The position numbers and the translations under genes are program-made. DNA of 64,000 bases from Incurvaria masculella (taxonomy: Eukaryota; Arthropoda; Insecta; Lepidoptera; Incurvariidae). Numbering within the stretch: the stretch's first letter is position 1; each line of letters begins with the position of its first letter. Shown here piece after piece: positions 23,766 to 34,757 of the stretch. The notes beneath the pieces were generated by a model. That model was not told the DNA's origin. It ran no database searches and was given only the letters and a program-made list of their open reading frames with translations. The DNA lies in NCBI GenBank assembly GCA_946894095.1, contig OX335651.1, positions 6,036,501 through 6,100,500 of the forward strand. Reading direction: 5' to 3'.

Positions 23766-24674
23766 ATATATTTCGAATACTTGAAATCTCCACGGACTTA
23801 TTGTCCGACCAATGGGCATGTCATCTTTCATTACGAAATCCCTGTTGCATGCCTATATTTATGTTCCTCGACCCGTGCTTAATTACAGAGTGCTTGTTGT
23901 GCAAATACTTCCGCAGGCCTTAGACCAACACTACATGCATAATGAACTCTGTTTTATAACTAATACATATATTGACTAATGGTCTACCGAACATGACGTA
24001 ACACTCAAAAGTGAACTTGCGATGTTATTTATTGAGTAATGAATGTCGTTTGTTATTTCTTCGCATTGATATAGAGTGCAGCTGAATCCTTACAAATACC
24101 TACACAATATAATATATCATGTCTTGTCTCAAAAACATCTCAGAATTGATTCAATTCCTTAAATAGAAAAAAACTTTAGCTAAGAAAGTGAGATGAGCTT
24201 TTAGTAAGAAATAATGCATTCTTGGCAGGCTTAAACACTTTTTTTATATTATGTATCGATTTTTAATTGTTTATTGAAAATAATAATCATAATGTGCGCT
24301 GAGCCCTGCTCCTTCGCCACTTCCGCTTTGGACCGTTCTGTCTACTATGAATGCGGCTACTAATTATTTTTACAATTATTTCCTTGAAACCATTACAAAT
24401 AGATTCATAAAGTCGTATTCAGAGATTACCTGTCAAAACTTAGTACGAGATTAACACGGGACTAACATTACGAAAACCGATTTAGTCCGGCGGATTAAAG
24501 ATTGTCCGCCCACTCTGAATCGGGCTGATAGTTTCTTGGCAAAATAATTATTTTTCTGATACTAAATCAACCATAAATTGTGAAAAAAAGTTTTTTCATT
24601 AGAACTTATATCTACAACAAATACATGTGTTATAACAATCGTTTATTTGCACTGACGAGATATTACAAATCATT
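23766..24674. other. no gene recognised
   Basis: AT-rich, with no coding or element signature seen. Confidence 0.4.
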
Positions 24675-24735
24675 CTACAATATTTAGTTTAGCGCTCCTC
24701 ACACGCGCGGTAAGCCGTCAAACTAAATATTGTAG
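24675..24735. repeat. perfect 16-bp inverted repeat with GC-rich 29-nt loop
   Basis: CTACAATATTTAGTTT at 24675-24690 is exactly complementary to 24720-24735, around AGCGCTCCTCACACGCGCGG. The AT-only stem contrasts with the GC-rich loop. The flanks share ACAAATCATTCTA near 24665 and 24765. Confidence 0.7.
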
Positions 24736-25242
24736 TTATGTCCCGCGTAAGTTTTAAAATATTAACAAATCATTCTATTCACAACGTTTAAAACCTGACC
24801 CCGTTCCCTAGGCTGCATGAAGAATGGCTCTAAGTATTTAATAACGGGTGGAAGGGGTTATCTGCGGCATAAAATAGGGTAAAAGAACTCTGGAGATCGA
24901 CATTAAGAGTGTATTGTTCGCCAAGTTGCTCTCACTATTGTGGAACTGGTGACAAGGCGGTTTGATGGGATCGCTATGATATATTGACGATCTAAATAAT
25001 TATTAATTTTTATGTACTTTAGCTTCCGCCCCTGCGGCCAAATAGTACCCATACTGAAAGGATAATTTACTAAGGCCCGATTTTTGAATAGTCTGATAAT
25101 CAGTCAGATAAGCTTCCGCAGCTTATCCATCCGTTGTAGTAAGCCCATACTTTTATTAGCAATAAAATAATATTGATGGAATATTTCATGATCCGTCTTT
25201 TGGCAAAAGTAAATTTTGCTCTCAGATCAGAAACCGGAGCTA
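24736..25242. other. no gene recognised
   Basis: No supported coding frame or element end. Confidence 0.4.
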
Positions 25243-25430
25243 ATCCTACTAATATTATAAAGGGGAAAGTTTGTAATAATGGATGGATGGATGTTTGTTA
25301 CTCTTTCACGTAAAAACTACTGAATGGATTTTAATGAAACTTTACAATAACATAGCTTATACATCAGAATAACACATAGGCTACAATTTATAAAGATATT
25401 ATGCCCATGGGCTTTCAAACTTTCACGGGG
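25243..25430 (+). repeat. 'ACTAATATTATAAA' dispersed repeat, copy
   Basis: CTACTAATATTATAAAGGGG with TTTCACGTAAAAACTACTGA and ATGGATTTTAATGAAACTTT match the layout of the 7480 and 32684 copies. It runs into a very GC-rich patch. Confidence 0.5.
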
Positions 25431-25625
25431 CTGCGAAAACGATGCCGGTAGCGCTACTTCACACCAAGGGGAGCGGGGCCGGGGGCGGCGGCGGGAGCGG
25501 GGGCGGTCCGACGCACGGCGGTTGGGGGGGGGGAAGAAATTCTTCAGCGCTGAGTGCGCTACCCGAACACGGGCAGGCAGACGCCGGAGGGCAGACGTCA
25601 TTGACAGTTGTGTCCGTTTGGCGAC
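25431..25625. other. GC-rich patch with G-runs
   Basis: Strongly GC-rich in an AT-rich setting. It includes several runs of G (GGGGCC, GGGGG, GGG, GGGGG, a run of about ten G near 25527) able in principle to form G-quadruplex structures. Frames are open on both strands, which is a composition effect; I do not call a gene. Confidence 0.5.
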
Positions 25626-25630
25626 TTTTC

Positions 25631-25910
25631 AAGGCACTAGCGATTTGCTAAAAACGCATTGTACTTTATTATGCCCAAGGTTAGTTATTGGCAGGTTTTG
25701 TTTTGGTTAGGAGTTACACGTACAAAAAAATACTTAATTTTTATTTTTAACCGACTTCATAATTATATAGATAGGTTACTTACCTGTTAATTTTTAAGAA
25801 TTACTTTGTTTTTATTTAAATTATTATAGGCTGTAAGTAGGTTCTTTTTTGGTTGTTTTGGTTCATTTTTATTATGTGAATAACAATACAGCAAAAATAA
25901 TGTAAAATCT
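25631..25910. other. no gene recognised
   Basis: AT-rich. 'aaccgacttcataattatat' near 25749 resembles one end of the GAAGTCGGTT repeat. Confidence 0.35.
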
Positions 25911-26866
25911 ATACTAATAATAAATCTGTAAGGGTTGTTCATTGAGTAAGTTGCTTTGTTTCATAAGATATTACGTTTGTAGACTTTATTTATGATACTT
26001 AAACTAAATTGACGATTTTTAGAAATAATTTCTGTATGTATGTATGTATGTTCCTCCATAACTCTTAAACCAATTATCCGAATGAGATGAAACTAAGTAC
26101 ACGTACATATAACTACCCAGGAATTAGGATAATTCAGTTCCGCTTATGCTAAGATGTGGCTGTCATACAAACTGCAATGCTCTGCATGGCTCGGCGGGAG
26201 GGCGGCGGTGGTTACTTTTACTAATTGTACCGAAGTACGGCTTGGTATTTACCGCAACTTTAGGCCTACTTGGCATCACGCTATATCGCCAGAGGTGCGA
26301 CCAATAGAATAAAATCCTTGAGAACCAGTTACTCGATTTAGATACGGATTGTATCTACGTCTAACCTGATTCTACTCAAAACTTATAGGCTACATAATAT
26401 AACGCTTCATTACCAGAAGGGTGAGTAGTGAGTGTTAAATTCTTATAACTTGCGAACCACTAACCCGATTTATGTGCGTATTTTATCAATGTATAGCATC
26501 TCTGGGAGCAGTCAGGTTCGAGATGGGTTACTGTTTTCGATGTTAAGGCTGGCTGTGGGTTGGAGTCCACGCAAAACTTACCTACGTTTTAAACTTTACT
26601 TACTTACTAGGTGCAGAAAAGTTCTGGCGGCAAATTTTTTTTTTTAAATAGCGACAAAATGTCAATGAAGCTCTAAATGGGAATTATTGGATGGTTCTCA
26701 TTAAATCGTGGTATATCGGCTCTAACAATCTTGATGCAATTTGGTAGACGGAACCATTGTCCTGGATTAATTTGACCCTATTTTGGTGGGTTACTTTTTA
26801 TCCATGAAATAATTTAGCCGACACTAACCCGAGCGGAGCCGGGTACCGCAGCTAGTACTATATATG
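25911..26866 (+). repeat. composite region bounded by ACTAATAATA and GAGCCGGGTACCGCAGCTAGT
   Basis: The left edge 'atactaataataaatctgta' and right edge 'acccgagcggagccgggtac' with 'cgcagctagta' match the two ends of the repeat at 7480, so this may be one long member or two partial ones. A degenerate 5S-type SINE fragment is inside at about 26500-26610 (GGTTCGAGATGGGTTACT, GGTTGGAGTCCACGC, TTACTTACTAGGT). Confidence 0.35.
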
Positions 26867-28100
26867 ATCAAGTTGAATTTGTATCAGTTTTAAAGGTATT
26901 ATCAAAATTGTTCTAGCCTTGCCCTCCATAATTTTCGTATTTTCGAATCTAATGATATAAGTAGCAGTATAAGTCTGCTGATACCAGTTACATTACAACA
27001 TTAGGCCACCACCTTATGTTGACCGAAGTCAACGCCGCCGGGGAGCCATTACAGATCAACGAGTTACAGAGTCAACAAACATAACAGTGCCTTATCATAT
27101 GAATCCCGCGTTGCATTGTTTGTATGTCTGGTGTATGTATTGTGGTAAAGTGACAACACGGACAGACCGGTAGCAGTACCAGATAGCGGGAACAAAGCGT
27201 CGCTGACAGGCTGTCAAGCGGCTGCAACCGGTTTCATATTATCGCGTGTTTAGCTTCACTTGCGGTGGAACTAACCGTCTTTTGCATATTTACCGTGCCC
27301 TTCGAGGGATATAGTCTTCTTGATAATATTTGTTTCTTATTGTGAGCAGATGCAGATGCTTCTCATGCCGTGCTAGAATGGTTTTATTATATTTTAGTTT
27401 TGAGTGTAGCTACTTTAAAGAGATTTCAATCGCATGCATTCAATATGCGCTACATATGTTCGTATTTCAATTGGGCTGGGCCATCCCGCTCAAATCCCCA
27501 TACAAAAATGGAAAGATGATCATGCGCATATTTCTTGTCTTGATTATACTCAAAACATCTTTATTTACTTAATTAAGATGCTTGATGACAATTGGTATTG
27601 ATTGATTAAAATGGTGTTTACTTTCAAATAATAAGGTCCAAAACTTCATAATTTTTAGTTATATAGTTCCATGAAGAACTATAATAAATTTGGCTTTTGT
27701 TTGATTTCTGACTACAGCGTTCGTGATTTAATTTTAGCTGCAAGTCGTTTTGTAATATCTTTTTTTGTAAATCTCACCAAATAAAACACTATGCGCATTG
27801 CAATGATTTCAAAGGTAAGGATACCCCCTTATATAGAATTGAAACAAATCTTCTCCATACAAGCAAAAAGTAGCGCCATCTATCCAAACTCGGAAGAACT
27901 ACGTGAGCGCCGTGTCAAAGTCGTGTTGACAACTCGCCGCCATTTTGCATTAGGTCTAACGATGTAACCTTGTACCTGCGTCCTTAAATGTTTTCTTTTT
28001 AATTTAAACTTTTAAGTTCTTTTAACTTTTATGCATGAAAAATGTTTTTTGTAATTTCAAGGTATTCAAGTTAAATACAATTTGAATTTTCTCTTGTACC
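26867..28100. other. no gene recognised
   Basis: No coding support. CTTGTACCTGC occurs near 27971 and again near 28094, just before the inverted array. Confidence 0.4.
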
Positions 28101-28530
28101 TGCTTGGTCTGGATCTAACTGCCTGTCATGTCAAAATTTGTTTTCGTTATATCTAGGGAAACACTGGTCGTAGACCCATCATGCGACCACTCGAAGTAAA
28201 GGTCCCGACCTGATCTATCTGCCTGTCATGTCAAAATTTGTTTTCGTTATATCTTGGGAAACACTGGTCGTAGACCCATCGTGCGACCACTCAAAGTAAA
28301 CGTCCCGACCTGATCTACCTGCCTGTCATGGCAAAATTTGTTCTCGTTGTATCTTGTGAAACCCTGATCGTAGACCCATCATGCGACCACTCCAAGTAAA
28401 CGTCCGGACCTGATCTACCTGCCTGTCATGTCAAAATTTGTTCTCGTTGTATCTTGTGAAACACTGATCGTAGACCCATCATGCGACCACTCAAAGTAAA
28501 CGTCCCGACCTGATCTACCTGCTTGTCATG
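28101..28530 (+). repeat. 100-bp tandem repeat, forward block (about 4.3 units)
   Basis: Units begin at 28101, 28201, 28301, 28401 and 28501, a constant 100-bp period. The core runs from CCCGACCTGATCTACCTGCC through TGTCATGTCAAAATTTG, GTAGACCCATCATGCGACC, to ACTCAAAGTAAA. The first unit is more diverged at its start. The block ends in mid-unit at about 28530, where the sequence turns to the opposite strand. Confidence 0.97.
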
Positions 28531-29647
28531 TGTTTCCCAAGATAATGGGTCTACGAACAGTGTTTCCCAAGATACAACGAGAACAAATTTTGACATGACA
28601 GGCAGGTAGATCAGATCGGGACGTTTACTTTGAGTGGTCGCATGATGGGTCTACGATCAGTGATTCACAAGATACAACGAGAACAAATTTTGCCATGACA
28701 GGCAGGTAGATCAGGTCGTGACGTTTACTTTGAGTGGTCGCATGATGGGTCTACGATCAGTGTTTCCCAAGATACAACGAGAACAAATTTTGACATGACA
28801 GGCAGGTAGATCAGATAGGGACGTTTACTTTGAGTGGTCGCATGATGGGTCTACGATCAGTGTTTCACACGATACAACGAGAGCAAATTTTGCCATGACA
28901 GGCAGGTAGATCAGGTCGTGACGTTTACTTTGAGTGGTCGCATGATGGGTCTACGATCAGTGTTTCCCAAAATACAACGAGAACAAATTTTGACATGACA
29001 GGCAGGTAGATCAGATCGGGACGTTTACTTTGAGTGGTCGCATCATGGGTCTACGATCAGTGTTTCCCAAGATACAACGAGGACAAATTTTGCCATGACA
29101 GGCAGGTAGATCAGGTCGTGACGTTTACTTTGGGTGGTCGCATGATGGGTCTACGATCAGTGTTTCCCAAGATACAACGAGAACAAACTTTGACATGACA
29201 GGCAGATAGATCAGGTCGGGACGTTTACTTTGAGTGGTCGCATGATGGGTCTACGATCAGTGTTTCACAAGATACAACGAGAACAAATTTTGCCATGACA
29301 GGCAGGTAGATCAGGTCGTGACGTTTACTTTGAGTGGTCGCATGATGGGTCTACGATCAGTGTTTCCCAAGATACAACGAGAACAAATTTTGACATGACA
29401 GGCAGGTAGATCAGGTCGGGACGTTTACTTTGAGTGGTCGCATGATGGGTCTACGATCAGTGTTTCACAAGATATAACGAGAACAAATTTTGCCATGACA
29501 GGCAGGTAGATCAGGTCCGGACGTTTACTTTGAGTGGTCGCATGATGGGTCTACGATCAGTGTTTCACAAGATACAACGAGAACAAATTTTGCCATGACA
29601 GGCAGGTAGATCAGGTCGGGACGTTTACTTCGAGTGGTCACATGATA
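28531..29647 (-). repeat. 100-bp tandem repeat, reverse block (10 full units plus partials)
   Basis: This is the same unit in reverse orientation. ACGTTTACTT recurs at 28621, 28721 and every 100 bp to 29621. The turn-around segment 28531-28620 carries a small internal duplication (TGTTTCCCAAGATA twice). Two unit types mostly alternate: one with TTTCACAA, TTGCCATG and GGTCGTG; the other with TTTCCCAA, TTGACATG and a GGG end. That gives a 200-bp higher-order repeat. No open frame runs through the block. Confidence 0.97.
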
Positions 29648-30473
29648 GATCACATTAAGGCGCTAGGACTAGCCAACTACTCGCGCCATACAAATGCACT
29701 TTATAACAAATGTAATAATATGTAGTGAAACGCTTCAGCAAATCCAAATAGAACTCCAGACTGATAATGGATTGTTAATATTTTTTTATTCCATTATTTA
29801 TTTAAATAATAATAAAAATAAAAAAGTTGATTTTTCTCATTAGAAATCTGAAAGTCATTCGATTTCTTGATATAAGCAAAAACAGCATATATGCATAAAC
29901 AAAAAATTCCATTTGCTTTTAGATTTCTACATTTAGTCAAAAAAGTTCGGAAATGGACACCGTTTCCGCAATGTATTTTGTATAGAAAAAGGAAACATAC
30001 ATTAACGAAAATAATTCAATTCCTAGACAAGGAATCATATATTGTAAGAATGACACTTATAATCGTCAGACTTAGTTAGTTAACTTGGGGTGCCTCGTCT
30101 AACTTTGCGATTTGGCTAGTACCAGGCCCTTAAAAAAAATCTTTGATTACCTACTCATACTCATATCCACTCCAAAATAAACCAGAATGAAAAAGGACGC
30201 CCGTACAAGGTTAATTCACCTACACGTGCGACGCGCGGCATGGCGTCAATTGCCCGCTTATGAAGTTTGGTAGTTAATTAAATTATCGATTGAAAATGCA
30301 ATTATTCAATTGTTAAACAGAAAAAAATATTATCTGAGTTTACTTATCGATGATACGATATTACACGTGTCTTTGTAACTTTCGTATCGTATTTTATGCA
30401 TCCTTTTACTACGCAACAAGGGCATTTTCACGACTCAACATCATTCTGCAGTGGTCCGCAGACGACTGAGTCG
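29648..30473. other. no gene recognised
   Basis: AT-rich, without recognised features. Confidence 0.4.
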
Positions 30474-30507
30474 CGTTGGCCCTAAAACGAATATTTTAGG
30501 GCCAACG
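30474..30507. repeat. short perfect hairpin, 14-bp stem, 6-nt loop
   Basis: CGTTGGCCCTAAAA, loop CGAATA, then the exact reverse complement. This is the third isolated short perfect hairpin in the window. Confidence 0.75.
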
Positions 30508-32683
30508 TACTGGTGCCATTATTCGTGCGCGTTGACCGGGTCCTTACGAAGTAATATATAAGTCAATGGCGCATTGTCTGCTTTGTGGACATGTTCCATC
30601 CTATTCCTAACGAAGACTTTTAGGCGAAAGTTTTCGCTGTTGGTTTTCTTTTTAAATATTGTTTTCTTAAGTTATTGTCCTTGCTTCACGGTCGATTCCG
30701 GGTGTTTATCCTTTTCGTTGAAATAAGCGACGCACGAAAAGTAATGGTGAGGTGTGTCATGCTATGCCGACTTGACTTTTGATTTACGGGTTCTTTTGTA
30801 CTCTTCTCATAGGGAAACTGCACGTTGCACGATAACCTCAAAAAATATGGAAGCAATTGGAATTATATGACCGACTCATTGATTTAGTATGTCGCTGACT
30901 TATTTAAGAAGTCTAACGACGGTTTATTTTGTACGTATTTGTACGCATATGCACAATAGCGATATACATATTTGGAGCGTTTAAATAGTTCCAGCAAGCG
31001 GTGTTGGCTGCACAAAAAATATAGTCTCCCTGTAATTAATACCCATCTATACAAATTGAAGCCAAGCAACGCCACGACACGATAAATTTCCCAAAAGCGA
31101 TTTGTCTACGGGACGAAAGCGATTCGTCTTGATGCAACAAAGTAAGGTCATCATCTCGACAATACAAAACATCTGCAGGACGATAAAAGAAAAGGTCGGC
31201 GTCGTATGTAAACGGTAATTGAGTGAAATAAATCAGACATTATCTGTGGAGCTAAAGCGCGTCACTCGGGCGTGGAGCGGGCGCGGCGGTTGGCGGCTCA
31301 CACAGCGCCGGGGACGCGGCTTCGACAACAACAAATGGCCGCCATTTTTCTCGTCTCCGTAACCAAAGATTTTGTCAATAAAGTCGCGCCCCCAGCTGCC
31401 GAGTCCCGTTTTATTCTCGGCCATAAATTACGTTTTATTGCACATATTTTGTCGTGTTATAATAACTAATGTACCTACTCCGCGGAGGGGGCTAAATTCG
31501 CGTGTAATACCCCATAACGGCGCGCTTTTTTTATTATTTATTTGTGTTTTTATTAGGTTTTTGCCGGGCGATAGAACTCTAGTTTATTGCTATGTCTAGG
31601 TTTATTTTACGGAGTTGTGAAGGTTTTATACGCGTTTCAAATCAGTATCGTATTTCATCGCGGTTGTATGGGTTTAACAGCGAGATTTTACAATTAACGT
31701 TACACATATAAAAACTTAATTGTAATTGGACATATTATTCATATTAAATAAATACACGGTGTTAAACAAGTTCGCGACATTCCCGAAAGGGGGTTATTTT
31801 GGGTCGCATACTGATTCCGAAAACGAAGGATTTTTCTTGTTTTGAGCTTTTGTTTTAAAATGTTCGATGTCTAATACTAGTATGAAAACATAGTATTTCG
31901 TAATAGGAATCACACTGCATTCATAAAATGTTCTAAAGTAGGACATTTTTTAAAATAAATGTGAAAATTTACATTCGCATCGACTCGATACAATTGGCGG
32001 CGGAGCGCAGTCAGCTGCGAGACAGTAAACGCGTGACCTTGGCAGTGGCGCGTACACATGGCGTGCTTACATAATTCCAAAGGGAAATTTGTCGCTGAGG
32101 TAAAAGTTGGATTGAATCTGCAATTTTTTTTTACTATTTTATATTTAATTTTTAAATAACACAAAATGATCATTATACGAAATAGTTAAATAATCGGTAT
32201 TAAAATAGTAATGTCGCAAAAACAAATTAACACCGTGTATAATAAAAGTCAAAAATAACTTATTTTATGATTGTCCATGTCCCATTCAATCTGCATTACG
32301 ATCAGAAATGTGTTCTCAAGGGATTGGATTTGTACATGTAAGCTTTACTTTACACGCACGCAGTGATAACAAGAGGAAATCGAAATGGTCACAAGCGAAT
32401 CCCAAAAATTCGCCGCCACCTCAGGCTAGAGCCGCCTCTACATGATTTGTGTGGCGTGCAAATTAAATGGCCGCTATAGATTATAGACAATGGGGTGCGA
32501 GAGACGCGCATAACTCACTCAAGCGGCCTCGCACTCTTTTCTCCTCGTGTTCGAACACGTTTGCAATGCGTGACATGACATAACCGGTGAAATAAATATA
32601 TTCACCAAATAATATTTAAATACAACCTTATATTTAAATATAATATCACCTATTATAAGGAATATAATAATAATTAAGGAAAT
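30508..32683. other. no gene recognised; GC-rich patch at 31250-31420
   Basis: The patch at 31255-31330 is GC-rich and includes AAATGGCCGCCATTTT, itself a palindrome-like motif. Frames are open on both strands without domain support. It could be a conserved non-coding or promoter segment; no evidence distinguishes these. Confidence 0.35.
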
Positions 32684-32830
32684 ACATACTAATATTATAA
32701 ATGCGAAAGTTAGTTCGTCTGTCTATTGCATTTTCACGTGTAAACTGCTGAACCTATTTTGATGAATTTCGGTATGTAGATAGTCTGGAACTTAAAATAT
32801 TACGATAATTTTAAATGTTTTTTAACTGTG
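32684..32830 (+). repeat. 'TACTAATATTATAAATGCGAAAG' dispersed repeat, 5' part
   Basis: CATACTAATATTATAAATGC with GAAAGTTAGTTCGTCTGTCT and AAACTGCTGAACCTATTTTG is a clear 5' start of the same family as 7480. The 3' end is not found nearby. Confidence 0.6.
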
Positions 32831-32894
32831 TGAAATAACTGTTTTCACTTACTGTTACCCTAACTGTGTGAACACTGTTTCCAGCTTTAGTATT

Positions 32895-32985
32895 TTTAAC
32901 CGACTTCAAAAAAGGAGGTTCTCAATTCGTCTGTATGTTTTTTTATTGTTTTTTTTAATGTTTTTTACCTCATAACTTTTTTATA
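32895..32985 (-). repeat. GAAGTCGGTT repeat end
   Basis: TTTTAACCGACTTCAAAAAA then GGAGGTTCTCAATTCGTCTG is the reverse complement of the right end at 11070-11106. Truncated copy. Confidence 0.6.
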
Positions 32986-34312
32986 TTCTTACTTACGTCT
33001 TATATTTATTATTTTTATTTATTTATTTATTATTGGAGGAAAAACAAAGGCTGACAATAAAACACAGTTACAAAGAAATAATTGGTAACAAGTATAAAGA
33101 TCTGTCTTCAAAACTATCCATTACTAAAACAAGAATAAGTATACATTTTGAAGGTGGCGTTATTTGTAATAAGAAAAAGTGTACCTGGAGATAAATAATT
33201 ACAAAAAAGCAAGTAATATGAGATTACTCGTTGATTAAAGTGCTAATACAATAATGTGAATATGACACAGCTCGTGTTAAGGTGTAGAAGTTATTTGAGA
33301 ATTAGTGAAATAAAAATTAAAATAAATAACTGTAAAGAAGACGACCTAAGACAACATACAAAAAAAAAACAATGTATGGAGCATACATTTTATACATAAA
33401 ACAGAACTATTGGATGTTTCTGATTTTTTTCTTGAACGAAAACAGCGAGTCGAAAACTATATAAGTCAGTCAAAAGGGACTATCCAATCTTTTAAAACCT
33501 CTTGAACCTGGATAGTTACACTCCTAATTTGTAGTCAGTCGTAATATTCAATCAGTTAAGATAGCCGTTTCAAAATCATCTGATCTATCACACCTGTTAT
33601 TTTCACCTAGTGGTACTGTTCAATCGGTAAGAATAACTGTTTGATACTGTTTTGGCTTATTAATAGATACTTACCGTAATACATTAATAGTATTGATAAA
33701 TACTTTACCACAAATAACCGAATTTTGAATTATTTACTAAATGCAGCATATAATTTTTATAACGTGCCATAAACTGAATTTACATCGAATCTGAAGTGAA
33801 TATATTTGGCGAGAAAAATATTTCGAAAAAGCCATGTCCATAATAATTGTCGCATCAGACGCAGGCTTTTTATTAATGCGACACGATGGATCAGAGAGTA
33901 AGCTTTTAAATTGGAAGCATCAGAGTAGGGGATGGATACTTATCAGTCCTTCTCTCGGGACTCGCTTGAAGGTAAGAGAGTGTAGCAAGAACCATCAGTC
34001 ACTTTAGCACTACCTACATTAAAAGGTAAAGGTACCATCGAATATCAAGTAAATTGTCAAAGTAATTTAACTTTTAATTTCAAAGAACACTCTTATAAAA
34101 TACACAATTTGGCGTTTGTATTTATGTCTATCCGTTTGTAATTTGAGAACTACTTACCCTATTTGTATGCGGTAAGATGAGTTTAATATGAGGCAAGTGG
34201 GAGAAAGCCCGACTGTTTTTCGTCGACCCTAACGACTGTGGATACGCCGGTATCTACTTATATGAAACTAGTTAGAAAATATTGTTTAATTTTACAATAT
34301 TCGCGTTGAGCT
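32986..34312. other. no gene recognised
   Basis: AT-rich. The TTATTTATT-rich stretch at 33000-33040, followed by GGAGGAAAAACAAAGG, resembles a LINE 3' end in reverse, but I could not confirm a coding remnant. Confidence 0.35.
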
Positions 34313-34559
34313 TAAAACCGGCCAACTGTGAGTCGGAATCGCACACAAAGGGTTCCGTACCAGATTTGACCCAAAGAAATAACGTTTTTTTTTGTGTTTT
34401 TGATGTTTACTATTTGTCGTTAAAGCGGCAACAGAAAACACACTTTGTGAAAATTTCAGATTACGGTTGTTGAGATACAGCACTGTGACATACGGACGGA
34501 GAGCGGAGGCTTCGTAATAGGGTTCCGTTCAGCACGCTTTGGGTACGGAACCCTAAAAA
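34313..34559 (+). repeat. GGTTCCGTAC...TACGGAACCC dispersed repeat
   Basis: Layout: AAAACCGGCCAACTGTGAGT, GGGTTCCGTACC, a T-rich stretch, TTTGTCGTTAAAGCGGCAAC, GAGATACAGC, GTGACATACGGACGGA, GCGGAGGCTTCGTAATAGGG and GGGTACGGAACCCTAAAAA. The ends carry short inverted motifs (GGGTTCCGTAC / GTACGGAACCC). The same layout occurs at 37386, 49049 and 59336. Confidence 0.75.
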
Positions 34560-34576
34560 GTAGAAATTAAATCTAG

Positions 34577-34757
34577 AGTAGGTAAAAAGAAAAAAAAAAC
34601 TACGGAACCCAATAAAGAACCGATGGTTTAAGTAATGGTATGGAATAAGATAAAAATTGGTTAAAGTCACGATATTCATGTTGATCATTAGAATCATGCA
34701 CTTAATGTAGAGTAGGTGAAAAAAAATACTCTACGGGACCCAACAGAGAACTGATGG
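34577..34757 (+). repeat. pair of short direct repeats (AGAGTAGGT...GAACTGATGG)
   Basis: AGAGTAGGTAAAAAG...ACGGAACCCAATAAAGAACC at 34575-34625 recurs as AGAGTAGGTGAAAAA...ACGGGACCCAACAGAGAACT at 34709-34757. They are short direct copies about 130 bp apart, containing an ACGGAACCC motif. Confidence 0.6.

Noticed and set aside
25317..25710. Overlapping Gly/Arg-rich frames on both strands
   Set aside because: Open frames on both strands are expected in GC-rich DNA. No protein family is recognised.
28101..29647. CRISPR-like array
   Set aside because: Units are 100 bp with no unique spacers, in two orientations, in an insect genome; no CRISPR structure.
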